Part shown: positions 9,455 to 18,011 of the stretch, piece after piece | How positions within the stretch are numbered: the stretch's first letter is position 1 | How the letters are laid out: each line of letters opens with the position of its first letter | Assembly: GCA_964626015.1 (NCBI GenBank) | Contig: CAZVCC010000031.1 | Span: 1-38,175, forward strand | Direction of reading: 5' to 3' | From: CAIKZJ01 sp964626015 | GTDB lineage: Bacteria > Bacteroidota > Ignavibacteria > Tepidaquicellales > Tepidaquicellaceae | DNA: 38,175 nucleotides | Notes under the pieces: model-generated | Told to the model about the DNA's origin: nothing | The model's input: the letters and a program-made list of their open reading frames with translations, nothing else | Database searches by the model: none | Position numbers and translations under genes: made by a program

Positions 9455-12004
9455 TTAAAAACTCTTCGATATTGTTGCAGTTAATACAAACTCATCATTA
9501 TTTCCGTAAAGATAATATTTCTCCCTGTAAAAATTCTGTTCTGCGGTCAAATAAAAATCTCCGACATTCCAGAATGATACACTTGAGGTAAAGGATAATC
9601 CGAATTTTCTGTTTGTACCCCATTCGTTCGTAAAATTAAACCCAAGTGAATTACTCCAAATATCAAACATAGTATAAGAACCGAATATTCCAAAACCCGT
9701 CATGTTTGTGCTTATCATCGGTGTATTCTTAATGTTGTATGATACCGATGCAGAGATTGTTAACGGCAGTTTTTTAAAGCTGATATCTTCTCTGAATGTG
9801 AAATCAACAATCGAGAAGTACGCTGAGTCCTGCGGTCTGTTGTCAGAACTCTTTGTTGAGGTAATTAGAAGCATTGAGTTTGCAATGAAACTTTTTGCTG
9901 AGAGCTTGTACCCAGAGACAACAGAGATAACATCCAGGTCGTTTTCATAATAATCTGCAAAAGGTCCGTTATTAAAAGAACGAATCGGCATGTATCTTAC
10001 AGTGAGGTTAGCAGTCTTATCAAACTTAAACTTGACTTTAAAATCGTACCTGTTTGTATAAGTTGTTATTGAATTTAATTCTCCCACATTGTCGTTTTTA
10101 TGCTCATATCCTCCGTTAAACATGATTAGACCGTCAAGAAATTCCTGGTCAAAATTTACTTTCAACCGCATCTGTCCTTTTCCGGATATTCCCGGCGCAC
10201 CGTATGAAATAAACCCCGGTCCAATAAGTTTATATTCTATTCCAAGATTTGATTTTGTTTCCGGAAGATTAAAAATCCCCTTTATTCTGTACATAAGGTC
10301 GTACTGACTGCTTGTATTCGCATTAGTCAGGTTTTCGAGGAAGGAAGGAATTTCTCCTGCAGCAAGTTTAGGTGCAAACTTGTCACGGGTTGTTACCGTA
10401 ACCACGGCTTCTGATTCGAGGTTAACTCTATTCTTTAATAGACTGAGTTTTCCGTCGGCACCGAGCAATGTATTTTCACCCGGAGTCGGTACAAATACCG
10501 GAGGACCTAATGATGAAGTGCCCGAAACAGGATTTATGGAGTTTTCCCTGTCAAAAGATTTCATGTAAGTGAAATGCAGATGTGACTTTTCCTTTTCGCC
10601 GACACCTATGCTTCCTGCGTACAGGTTCCTCGCATAAACAGAATCAGCAATTGCTTCCAGGTTACCTAAGCCGGTAGCTTTAAGGTAAAACAATCCAGGA
10701 TTAAAAGTGAAATCAAGCCCCTTGACCTTAACTCCGCTTACTGTGTATTCAGTGTAATTCGGGTATGTTTCCCATATACCGATTTCTTTAAACATCGAAA
10801 TAAATTTTAAATGTCCGGGAATACTTTTTGTATTGAGCTCTTCGCCTACAGTGTTTGTCAACTTATCTTTTAAACTATTAAAGTCAAATAACAAAGCAAA
10901 ACTGTTAATGTTCTGTCTGTACTCTTTTTGCTTTGTATCCAAGTATAAATCCATTTTGAATGGTATTCCGTACAGCGAGACTGTCGGGCTTATGTTAACA
11001 TATCCGAAATTTGCGGGTGATTCTGAATTCTTTGACTGCTCATTCTGAAAATTACTTCCTATTTTATAAGAAAGTCCGAATTCAAACGGTTTCGTACTAA
11101 ACATTGAACTCTTTATCTTTCCGCCGGTACCCAATCTTGTGCTGTAATTATTCTGTACAATATTGATGCTTTGTTCTACTCCGTAGTCCGTGATATTCGA
11201 CTTAAGAAGGCTGTCGTTTCTGAGTTCTTCAGATGTTAAATCTTTGTATAAAAAGGTTCTTATCTCACTTTGATTCATCAGAGAACCGTCAAAATATGTT
11301 TTTACCTGCCATGCATATTTCATTCCATGAACAAACCGTCTTCCGACGAGGGGATACTGAAATAAATTAGTCTTAATATTTTTCTCTACGTATGAGGCAG
11401 GATTAGAAATGGTTGCATAATATGCGGATTGCCTGTTTAAAATCGGATAAAATGAGATTTCGTACGTGACCCTAACTCCAGTCGGATATGGTGTTGGCGG
11501 CAGCCACGAAAACATCGGCTGGTACGTGTAAACTTCATCCATATCTTCCGGCATTATTAGTTCAGTCTGCGTTATGTTTAATATCTCATAATCATTGCAG
11601 TACGATCCAAGTTCTGAATCGTCCGCAGAACTTCTTGCATATATACAGATATTATATTCACCGCTTTTAAACGTACCGGCTTTATTGAGTGTCTTTTCAA
11701 CATCGTTATCGTATTTCTTAATATCAATCGGACTTATTTCGGCAGCGTTCACTTTTTTCGTTCCTGTCGGCAGTGAAAAGCTTGATGTTCTTCCTTCGGC
11801 AACTTTCTGATTTGTTTTGAGGTCGGTAACTTGAGCAAAGAGGTAAACACTAACAGCGTTTCCGCTGTTATTTAAAGTAACCTTCCATAAATTATCCGCC
11901 TTAAACTGAAATGGCGGAGGCTGCTCGAGATAAACGTTTACCTGTGCAAACAAGTTTACTGTAAAAAGTATTATTGAGACAGTAGTAAAAATTATTTTCT
12001 TCAT
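9455..12004 (-). CDS. Outer-membrane beta-barrel protein with N-terminal Ig-like module
   Basis: This encodes an 849-residue envelope protein. A signal peptide ends at about residue 20 (L-F-A-Q). Residues 22-143 form a module with the E-Q-P-P-P motif and a cysteine pair (Cys120 and Cys136). Residues 145-255 look like an Ig or fibronectin-like domain (M-P-E-D, F-S-W, Y-A-W-Q-V). Both are shared with the neighbouring 1291-residue protein. From about residue 300 to the end, alternating polar and hydrophobic strands with aromatic girdles suggest an outer-membrane beta-barrel. The protein ends S-K-S-F, and a terminal Phe is the classic barrel-assembly signal. There is no TonB box or plug domain, so it does not look like a TonB-dependent receptor, and there is no T9SS domain. 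The gene lies 83 bp downstream of its partner with a hairpin between. Role unknown; it could anchor, export or present the partner. Confidence 0.7.
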   Translation of the reverse strand: MKKIIFTTVSIILFTVNLFAQVNVYLEQPPPFQFKADNLWKVTLNNSGNAVSVYLFAQVTDLKTNQKVAEGRTSSFSLPTGTKKVNAAEISPIDIKKYDNDVEKTLNKAGTFKSGEYNICIYARSSADDSELGSYCNDYEILNITQTELIMPEDMDEVYTYQPMFSWLPPTPYPTGVRVTYEISFYPILNRQSAYYATISNPASYVEKNIKTNLFQYPLVGRRFVHGMKYAWQVKTYFDGSLMNQSEIRTFLYKDLTSEELRNDSLLKSNITDYGVEQSINIVQNNYSTRLGTGGKIKSSMFSTKPFEFGLSYKIGSNFQNEQSKNSESPANFGYVNISPTVSLYGIPFKMDLYLDTKQKEYRQNINSFALLFDFNSLKDKLTNTVGEELNTKSIPGHLKFISMFKEIGIWETYPNYTEYTVSGVKVKGLDFTFNPGLFYLKATGLGNLEAIADSVYARNLYAGSIGVGEKEKSHLHFTYMKSFDRENSINPVSGTSSLGPPVFVPTPGENTLLGADGKLSLLKNRVNLESEAVVTVTTRDKFAPKLAAGEIPSFLENLTNANTSSQYDLMYRIKGIFNLPETKSNLGIEYKLIGPGFISYGAPGISGKGQMRLKVNFDQEFLDGLIMFNGGYEHKNDNVGELNSITTYTNRYDFKVKFKFDKTANLTVRYMPIRSFNNGPFADYYENDLDVISVVSGYKLSAKSFIANSMLLITSTKSSDNRPQDSAYFSIVDFTFREDISFKKLPLTISASVSYNIKNTPMISTNMTGFGIFGSYTMFDIWSNSLGFNFTNEWGTNRKFGLSFTSSVSFWNVGDFYLTAEQNFYREKYYLYGNNDEFVLTATISKSF

Positions 12005-12044
12005 ATTTATAATTAATTTTTATTTTCATTTTTCAAGAAATAAA

Positions 12045-12066
12045 GAGCGGAATCAGTATTCCGCTC
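12045..12066 (-). terminator. Hairpin between the two envelope genes, terminator or attenuator
   Basis: A perfect 9-bp stem (GAGCGGAAT at 12045-12053 with ATTCCGCTC at 12058-12066) has a four-base loop. Read on the minus strand it starts 21 nt after the stop of the 1291-residue gene and is followed by a moderately T-rich tail (TTTATTTCTT). It is probably a partial terminator that lowers expression of the downstream barrel gene, or an mRNA 3'-end stabiliser. Confidence 0.7.
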
Positions 12067-12087
12067 CGTTATTTCAATAAAAATTGC

Positions 12088-15000
12088 TTACTTCGGACCC
12101 TCTGTACCGCCGCTAAAAATTACGGTTACCTTGCATTCACCACAGAGTTTCTCTCCGCAGTAAACTTCATAAATTATTGTGTACGTACCGGCAGGAAAAT
12201 TATAAGAGAAACTATTACTGTTACTCGTTCCGCTCGTTATAGTCTGCCCGGATTTCTTTACCGTATATTTGTATTTCGGTGCGCATGAAGCTGTGCAATT
12301 ATATACAGGTGCTGTGATAGTAGTCTGTCCCGCGTTTACAGTTTTTAATACCTTAGAATTACATCCTATAGTCGTCGAGCCAACCTTTATGCTTCCTGAC
12401 CAATTCTTGTCGCATCCGCAGTCAGTTGTTAAATCACATTTAGGCAATTCCGTACATACTTCAACTTTGCATGTATCTTTTGGATATTTTTCATCCGTGA
12501 AGCTGAAAATAAAACAGGTTTTATCTAGCGGTTCTCCGTTTAAGATAAACGTGGAACCTATTGTGCTTGTACCCTGATTTAAAACAGTCGGAAGATTTGG
12601 TGATAGTAATGTCGTATTGCTTGAAATAATACTGTTTAAAGTTACTAAATTACTGCTTGGGTTATTAACATCGAATTCTATGTAGTATATTGGGTTGCCC
12701 TTTTCGTCTTTACTCTTGCATTCAATTTTAATTACTTTCACTTTGAACTTGCATGGAACTTCCGGAGGCTTGCATACTGGCGTAGTGACGCAGACAGTAT
12801 CTCCGTGGCAACACCAGCTGTAGTTTTGCCCTACGTGTTTGTATATGGCTGTTTCAAAGCAGATATTGGTTCCTTCTCCAACTCCGCTGATGATTATCGA
12901 TTGCGGTGTTGAAATACCATTCGGACCTATACTTACATTCGGGAAGTCAGCCGGTGAAATCGATAGTCCTGAAGGAGATATCGGATTAAGCATAAATCCT
13001 GTTGCTGTAATATTCGAATTATTCTGTACCTGAAAATTATATTTAAATGTACCGTTCGCAAGGCATTCAATCGAACCGTTTATTATCTGTGCGCAGTTGT
13101 TCTTCTGCTCTTCCCTCGGAGGACAGTCTGTTGTTAGTGTATCTACACAAACAATTTCTGCATCTTTAATCCACTCCACAAATATCTTTTGTGGTGACGT
13201 GGTAAATCCTGCAAGACAGAAATTAAGAATGTTGTTTAAATTTCCTGCCGGGATAAATCCGCTCGTGTGTACGTACTGTATTTCATTCGAAGAAAATATA
13301 TTCATGGAACCCCAGCCGCTTCCTGTAGCTGTCCATGTGCTGAACATCGTTCCTGATTCTGTTCTTAGTTTTACCTGTGTAAAGTAATTTGCAGGTGCGT
13401 TGTTTATCAGGTTTAAATCGTAACAGCAGTTATATGGGTCTCCTGTGATTGAAGCGCTTACATCTTCGCAGATGCACGATGGTGTTGTTATACATAATGT
13501 ATCGTAACACCAGCAGCAGTTGTCAGGGCTGATGTATTTCATGAGTATGCATATATTTGTATTCTCATCCGCACCGCTAATGACAGCTGTTATCGGATTT
13601 GACGACTGATTACTTCCGAGTGGGGGCGATATGGTTGACGATACAGGTGTAATTGTAACTCCCGAAGGAGAAAGAACTGTGTATTCCACAACACCGATAT
13701 TGAAATTGGAATTGTTTGTTATTGAATATGTTAAATTGTAATTGCTGCCGTCACAAACAAGCGTGTCCTTATTAAAAGTTACACAAGGTATGTTGCAGTT
13801 TACAGCAACTGTGTCGGTGCATACTATTGTATTGTCATTCTTCCAGTTGACAATTATTTGCTGCGGACTGGAAAGCGTTGAAAGACAAAAATTGAAGAAT
13901 CCGTTAAGCTGTCCTCCGGGTACACCGGAATTTTTCTTAACAGTATAATTTTGCGGACTTGACGACGTGTACATCCAGCCTGTATAGCTGCTTCCAAGAC
14001 TTCCGGAAACAAAAGTGTTCTGTCCGAGCGGTATAAATTCAATTGTATTGATACCCGTTACATTCTGCGGATGACTTAGATTTATCTGTCCGCAGCAGTT
14101 TCCAACTGGCGAAGGAGAGACGGTTGCTTTTAATGAGTCACACGGATCCGATGAACCCGGAGGTTCGTTGCAGTTCATGATACATACATTGTCAATCAGA
14201 AATTTTTCGTTTCCTGGAGAACCGCTCATATCAACTAAAAACATTATTTCAGTTACATTGTTTAATAAGTTAGTCCAGTTTGTGCAGGTATCCCCGCTAT
14301 TAAGAATTTTCCATACGCCTTCTGAGCTGGTAGGAAGGCTGCCATTCACGCATGGACCCAAAGGTGCACAAATATGCACCCAGTCAGAGCTATCCTGAAT
14401 TGAAACAGAAGCAGTGAAGACTGCTGCTATTTGCGGATTGGTTCCCCATACCATCGGTTGTGTTTCGTCAAAATTCTGCACCAGATAAATTCTCGGATTA
14501 ACAACCGCTCCCATTGCATCAGTTATAAGTTTAAAATCATAGCATAAACAACTTCCAGTAAATTGAGAATAATTTCCGGCAAAGTTTACTTTGTTATATA
14601 TAAACGTAGAGCCGGCAACGTCATTTACACGAAGAGCATTATTTGAAGAACCTATTGTTGAACCTGGTGTTACAACATACATGTTATTAGTTGAATTTGT
14701 GATACTTCCAGCGTCATTTGTGTAAGTTTTCCAGTTCGAGATTGTTTGATTCTCAAAGTCTGTACAAAAACTACTTGGAGTTGTTTGACCGCAGTTTACT
14801 GTCAGAGTATCCATAACATTAGCATAAGATTCTCCGCCGTTTGTTGACCATTGAACAAATATTTTAAACGGTGCTGAAGCATTAGTAAAACAAACCGTTC
14901 CGTAATTATTTGTTCCCGCCTGAAAGTCACCGAGTCCTTTCCATAGCATATGATTAGTGATTGGAGGAGCAGCAGGTATTACACTGCAGTTAATCGGGTT

Positions 15001-15963
15001 TGCACTTTGAATGTAATTTGCAGGTAGAACCATTCTAAATGCATCATAAGTAAGCGTTTCAGTCGTGTTGTTTACGTTAACAGCAAAGCAGCAGTTTGCG
15101 GCAATTACTGGAGTCAGCGTAACAGTAATCTGCCCCCCGCCCGAAACAATCATAAAACTGGATACTTCACTATTATACTTACCCATGCTGACCCGCCATG
15201 CATATTTCTTACCGGGTACAAACTTAGGTCCGGACGCAGGAACCTGATAGGTCGTTGTTTTCCCCGGTATGCTGTCTGACTCAAAAAACGGTTTGTTACC
15301 TTTAAATGCATTATCTGGAGATTCATCACCCTTTATTTCAACTATCTTAATCTTACAGGCTCCCGTTTGACCGCCAAAAACAGTCCAGACGAAATTAAGA
15401 CCTCTCGTCTGCTCTATCTCAGAATTGTTTTCAGGCATTAATAGTGTAATTTCTGTTTCTTGCAGTATCTTGATTTCGTTATCCTTGCAATCGCTTCCAA
15501 GTTCATCGTTTGTACCTGTCTGTTTTGCATAAACGCATATTGTGTAGTTCCCGTCGGGCAAAGATCCCTTTCTCATTAAGGCTTCTTTATACCTGTTATC
15601 CCTGCTCGGGTAAGATACTTCAGGTGTTTTGGGAAGGTCGCTGGCTTTAAACCGTCTTCTTTCTTTTGCTTTTAACTTTATAGGAATGGTCGTAGCAGAC
15701 GCGATTAGTCCCGCCCTCGATTCATTCAGTGTACCGTACAGATAGAACTCGACATCGCTGTTTGAGGCGTTGTTCAGTTCAATGTTATAAAGGTCAGCTA
15801 TGCTTAGCTGGTTAGGCGGCGGTTGCTGAAGTTTAACCTGTATAGATGTTTGTGACTGTACAGCAGAAGTTATTAGAACAAATAATGCTGTAATAAATAG
15901 AATACGCTTGAATAATGTCACTGGGACAAAATTCAGGATGAATCTTGTAAAGTTGTTTTTCAT
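12088..15963 (-). CDS. Large cysteine-rich repetitive surface protein
   Basis: This encodes a 1291-residue exported protein. A signal peptide ends near residue 38 (V-Q-S-Q); the basic N-terminal extension before its core is long. Residues 41-165 repeat the N-terminal module of the adjacent barrel protein (Q-Q-P-P-P, then Cys143 and Cys159 with the same 16-residue spacing). Residues 170-275 match its Ig-like domain (M-P-E-N, Y-A-W-R-V). Then come three repeats starting with a Cys-Cys pair (about 291-391, 623-723, 846-947), a jelly-roll-like domain (about 400-598), and three repeats of a second type (about 736-830, 957-1064, 1071-1176) ending T-x-P-x-C or similar. A Cys-rich C-terminal domain (about 1180-1291) closes the protein. 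No YPNPFNP domain is present, so the export route is not the T9SS type A signal. Many disulphides are expected. Function unknown; structural filament or adhesin is plausible. Confidence 0.75.
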   Translation of the reverse strand: MKNNFTRFILNFVPVTLFKRILFITALFVLITSAVQSQTSIQVKLQQPPPNQLSIADLYNIELNNASNSDVEFYLYGTLNESRAGLIASATTIPIKLKAKERRRFKASDLPKTPEVSYPSRDNRYKEALMRKGSLPDGNYTICVYAKQTGTNDELGSDCKDNEIKILQETEITLLMPENNSEIEQTRGLNFVWTVFGGQTGACKIKIVEIKGDESPDNAFKGNKPFFESDSIPGKTTTYQVPASGPKFVPGKKYAWRVSMGKYNSEVSSFMIVSGGGQITVTLTPVIAANCCFAVNVNNTTETLTYDAFRMVLPANYIQSANPINCSVIPAAPPITNHMLWKGLGDFQAGTNNYGTVCFTNASAPFKIFVQWSTNGGESYANVMDTLTVNCGQTTPSSFCTDFENQTISNWKTYTNDAGSITNSTNNMYVVTPGSTIGSSNNALRVNDVAGSTFIYNKVNFAGNYSQFTGSCLCYDFKLITDAMGAVVNPRIYLVQNFDETQPMVWGTNPQIAAVFTASVSIQDSSDWVHICAPLGPCVNGSLPTSSEGVWKILNSGDTCTNWTNLLNNVTEIMFLVDMSGSPGNEKFLIDNVCIMNCNEPPGSSDPCDSLKATVSPSPVGNCCGQINLSHPQNVTGINTIEFIPLGQNTFVSGSLGSSYTGWMYTSSSPQNYTVKKNSGVPGGQLNGFFNFCLSTLSSPQQIIVNWKNDNTIVCTDTVAVNCNIPCVTFNKDTLVCDGSNYNLTYSITNNSNFNIGVVEYTVLSPSGVTITPVSSTISPPLGSNQSSNPITAVISGADENTNICILMKYISPDNCCWCYDTLCITTPSCICEDVSASITGDPYNCCYDLNLINNAPANYFTQVKLRTESGTMFSTWTATGSGWGSMNIFSSNEIQYVHTSGFIPAGNLNNILNFCLAGFTTSPQKIFVEWIKDAEIVCVDTLTTDCPPREEQKNNCAQIINGSIECLANGTFKYNFQVQNNSNITATGFMLNPISPSGLSISPADFPNVSIGPNGISTPQSIIISGVGEGTNICFETAIYKHVGQNYSWCCHGDTVCVTTPVCKPPEVPCKFKVKVIKIECKSKDEKGNPIYYIEFDVNNPSSNLVTLNSIISSNTTLLSPNLPTVLNQGTSTIGSTFILNGEPLDKTCFIFSFTDEKYPKDTCKVEVCTELPKCDLTTDCGCDKNWSGSIKVGSTTIGCNSKVLKTVNAGQTTITAPVYNCTASCAPKYKYTVKKSGQTITSGTSNSNSFSYNFPAGTYTIIYEVYCGEKLCGECKVTVIFSGGTEGPK

Positions 15964-16738
15964 GCTTTTCCCGTTTAGTTTGGTGCAAATTTAAATCCGA
16001 ATATAATCAGATAATAAAATCTGATTTAATTTAAATTAATCTTCTGTTTTGTCATTGTCAAGTATAAATACTAAAAGACATTCCTCCGTATTGCCGACAG
16101 ATTTTTCCTTGCTCACAAATAAAAATGAATTAAGTACATCCATATTCAAAAACCAAACGCGGGAACAATATGTGTAATTAAACAATTAATGTAAACATAA
16201 ATAAAATAAAATAAAATAAAATATTTCTGTTCAACTTTATAAGCGTTTCTTCCCGAATTACAATAACGTTTTTGCTTATAATTACTTCTTACCCCCAAAC
16301 AGACCCTGTATAAATTTATTAACTCTCTCACAAGACTAATTAGAGACCAATCTGAGTGCAAGGTGAGACTAATCAGGGGAAGGGAAACAGGTGACAAAAG
16401 AAATAGAAAACTTTCATATTTATACCCCTCATTATTAATCACAACAAAAACCAAAACTTTGACATGATAAAAATTTTTAAAATTTCTTACCAAAAACCAT
16501 TAACACTATAAAAACAATGAGTTAACTGTAAAGGAGGTGTATCGTCACGGGCAAAAATTTTTTTGAAATGAGTATTTTCGTGTCCAAGTTATCAAAAATT
16601 TTGTGATTAATAGTAGGAAGGTACATTCAATAATCAGGTAAAAAGAAAACAGTAGACATAAAACCGGGGGGTAACAGGTGGTAAAAGGAACGAGGAGAAA
16701 AAACTTTCAAATGATTTGAAAATATAATGATTGTTTTA
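15964..16738. other. 775-bp gene-poor intergenic region
   Basis: I see no convincing gene here. It contains a hairpin (AATCAGAT at 16005-16012 with ATCTGATT at 16019-16026) 40-60 nt upstream of the 1291-residue gene, which would fall in its leader. It also has an ATAAA pentamer array (about 16197-16222), a perfect AAGGAGGT (16531-16538) with no ATG, GTG or TTG frame of useful length behind it, and two purine-rich imperfect copies (16385-16417 and 16672-16710) sharing AACAGGTG and ACTTTCA. A 115-codon minus-strand frame (16146-16493) has low-complexity, non-protein-like content. The region probably holds the promoter and leader of the surface-protein gene. Confidence 0.6.
16197..16222. repeat. 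ATAAA pentanucleotide microsatellite
   Basis: About five tandem ATAAA units lie in gene-free DNA about 235 bp upstream of the surface-protein gene. Simple tandem tracts upstream of surface genes can vary in length and alter expression (phase variation), but the distance here is large and no link is shown. Confidence 0.8.
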
Positions 16739-18010
16739 TTAACCGAAGAAAGAAATAAAAAGTCTTATGTTCAGATATGTTACAATACCGCCAATGAGTA
16801 TGAGAACATATTTTGTAAATTTGTTATTTGCGTGTTTTCCCATTATCTTTTTTGAAGAGGTCAGATATATCTGAAGGAATATAGTAAAAGGGAGCTGAAC
16901 GCTAAGGATCATCTGTGATATTATTAGTCCTTTAAACGGGTCGCTGATAAAAAGAATTATTACCAAAGCTGCAATCAGAGAGATACCAACACCGAGTTTT
17001 GAATGGCTGTCCTTTATATCGTAAGGTTCACCGAACATACCTGCAAGTATTGAGCCTCCTGCCATTCCGGATGTTATACTTGATGCAAATCCTGCAAATA
17101 GCAAGGCGATAGCAAAAATAACAGCAGCATAGCTTCCGAGAAGTGGTTCGAGCAATGATTTCGCCTGCTCGAGTTCGCTTACAGGCAGGCCGTTTTTAAA
17201 GAACGTTGCAGCGGCAAGAATTATCATCGCGCTGTTTATTGCCCAGCCGACTACCATTGAAAAAAGCGTATCATAGAATTCGTAATCGAGTTGTTTCTTT
17301 ATTACATCTTCGTTTTCAAGGTTCCACTGACGGCTTTGAATTATTTCGCTGTGAAGGTACAGATTATGCGGCATAACAACAGCTCCCAGGACTGCCATCA
17401 CGATCATTATTGAGCCTTCGGGTAAAACAGGTGTAACCCATCCTGCGGCAGCACTTCCCCAGTCAACATTAGCAATAAATAACTCGTATATAAAAGAGAT
17501 TCCAATAATGGAAACAAAACCAATAATATATTTTTCTATTCGTCTGTAAGAATTTGTGAAAAGTAAAACGCTTACTGATATAACAGTAATCAGCGACCCG
17601 ATTTTTATGGGAATTCCGAATAGCATATCAAGAGCAATTGCAGCACCGAGTATCTCAGCGAGCGAAGTTGATATGGACGCGAGTACCGCAGAACCCAGAA
17701 TTGTTCTTGATACAGGTTTTGGTGTATGAAAAGTAGCAGCTTCAGAAAGACATAGTCCGGAAACAATTCCAAGATGTGCTACATTGTGCTGAAGTATAAT
17801 GAGCATAATAGTTGACAGCGTTACCATCCAAAGCAGTGTGTAACCAAAATCAGCTCCTGCCGAAATGTTTGAAGCCCAGTTGCCCGGGTCGATAAAACCG
17901 ACCGTAACAAGCAGTCCCGGACCGATATATTTAAAGATTTCTAATCCACCAAAAGCGGGTTTATGTTCTTTCTTATTCCTCAGGTCTTTTAAAAAGTACT
18001 TTAAACCCAT
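16739..18010 (-). CDS. mntH: Nramp-family divalent metal (Mn2+) transporter
   Basis: This encodes a 423-residue inner-membrane transporter of the Nramp family, which imports Mn2+ (and Fe2+) with protons. The two unwound metal-binding helices are both present: D-P-G-N at 41-44 in helix 1, and A-V-V-M-P-H-N at 210-216 in helix 6, including the methionine (Met213) typical of transition-metal rather than Mg2+ transporters. About eleven hydrophobic helices span the protein, and the length is normal. It is the last gene of a minus-strand run, beginning one base after the stop of the UMF1-family transporter, so the two are surely co-transcribed. No Fur/MntR-type operator was recognised. Assignment to Mn2+ rests on family knowledge. 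Confidence 0.93.
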   Translation of the reverse strand: MGLKYFLKDLRNKKEHKPAFGGLEIFKYIGPGLLVTVGFIDPGNWASNISAGADFGYTLLWMVTLSTIMLIILQHNVAHLGIVSGLCLSEAATFHTPKPVSRTILGSAVLASISTSLAEILGAAIALDMLFGIPIKIGSLITVISVSVLLFTNSYRRIEKYIIGFVSIIGISFIYELFIANVDWGSAAAGWVTPVLPEGSIMIVMAVLGAVVMPHNLYLHSEIIQSRQWNLENEDVIKKQLDYEFYDTLFSMVVGWAINSAMIILAAATFFKNGLPVSELEQAKSLLEPLLGSYAAVIFAIALLFAGFASSITSGMAGGSILAGMFGEPYDIKDSHSKLGVGISLIAALVIILFISDPFKGLIISQMILSVQLPFTIFLQIYLTSSKKIMGKHANNKFTKYVLILIGGIVTYLNIRLFISFFG

Positions 18011-18011
18011 G

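Noticed and set aside
9455..12004. TonB-dependent receptor
   Set aside because: No plug domain or TonB box is present; the N-terminal half is Ig-like and only the C-terminal half looks like a barrel.
16146..16493. 115-codon minus-strand open frame in the large gap
   Set aside because: Its translation is low in complexity, passes through the ATAAA microsatellite, has no recognisable domain and no ribosome binding site.
16531..16606. Short open frame behind a perfect Shine-Dalgarno
   Set aside because: The only downstream frame of correct spacing starts with ATC, encodes 21 residues and shows no protein-like pattern.
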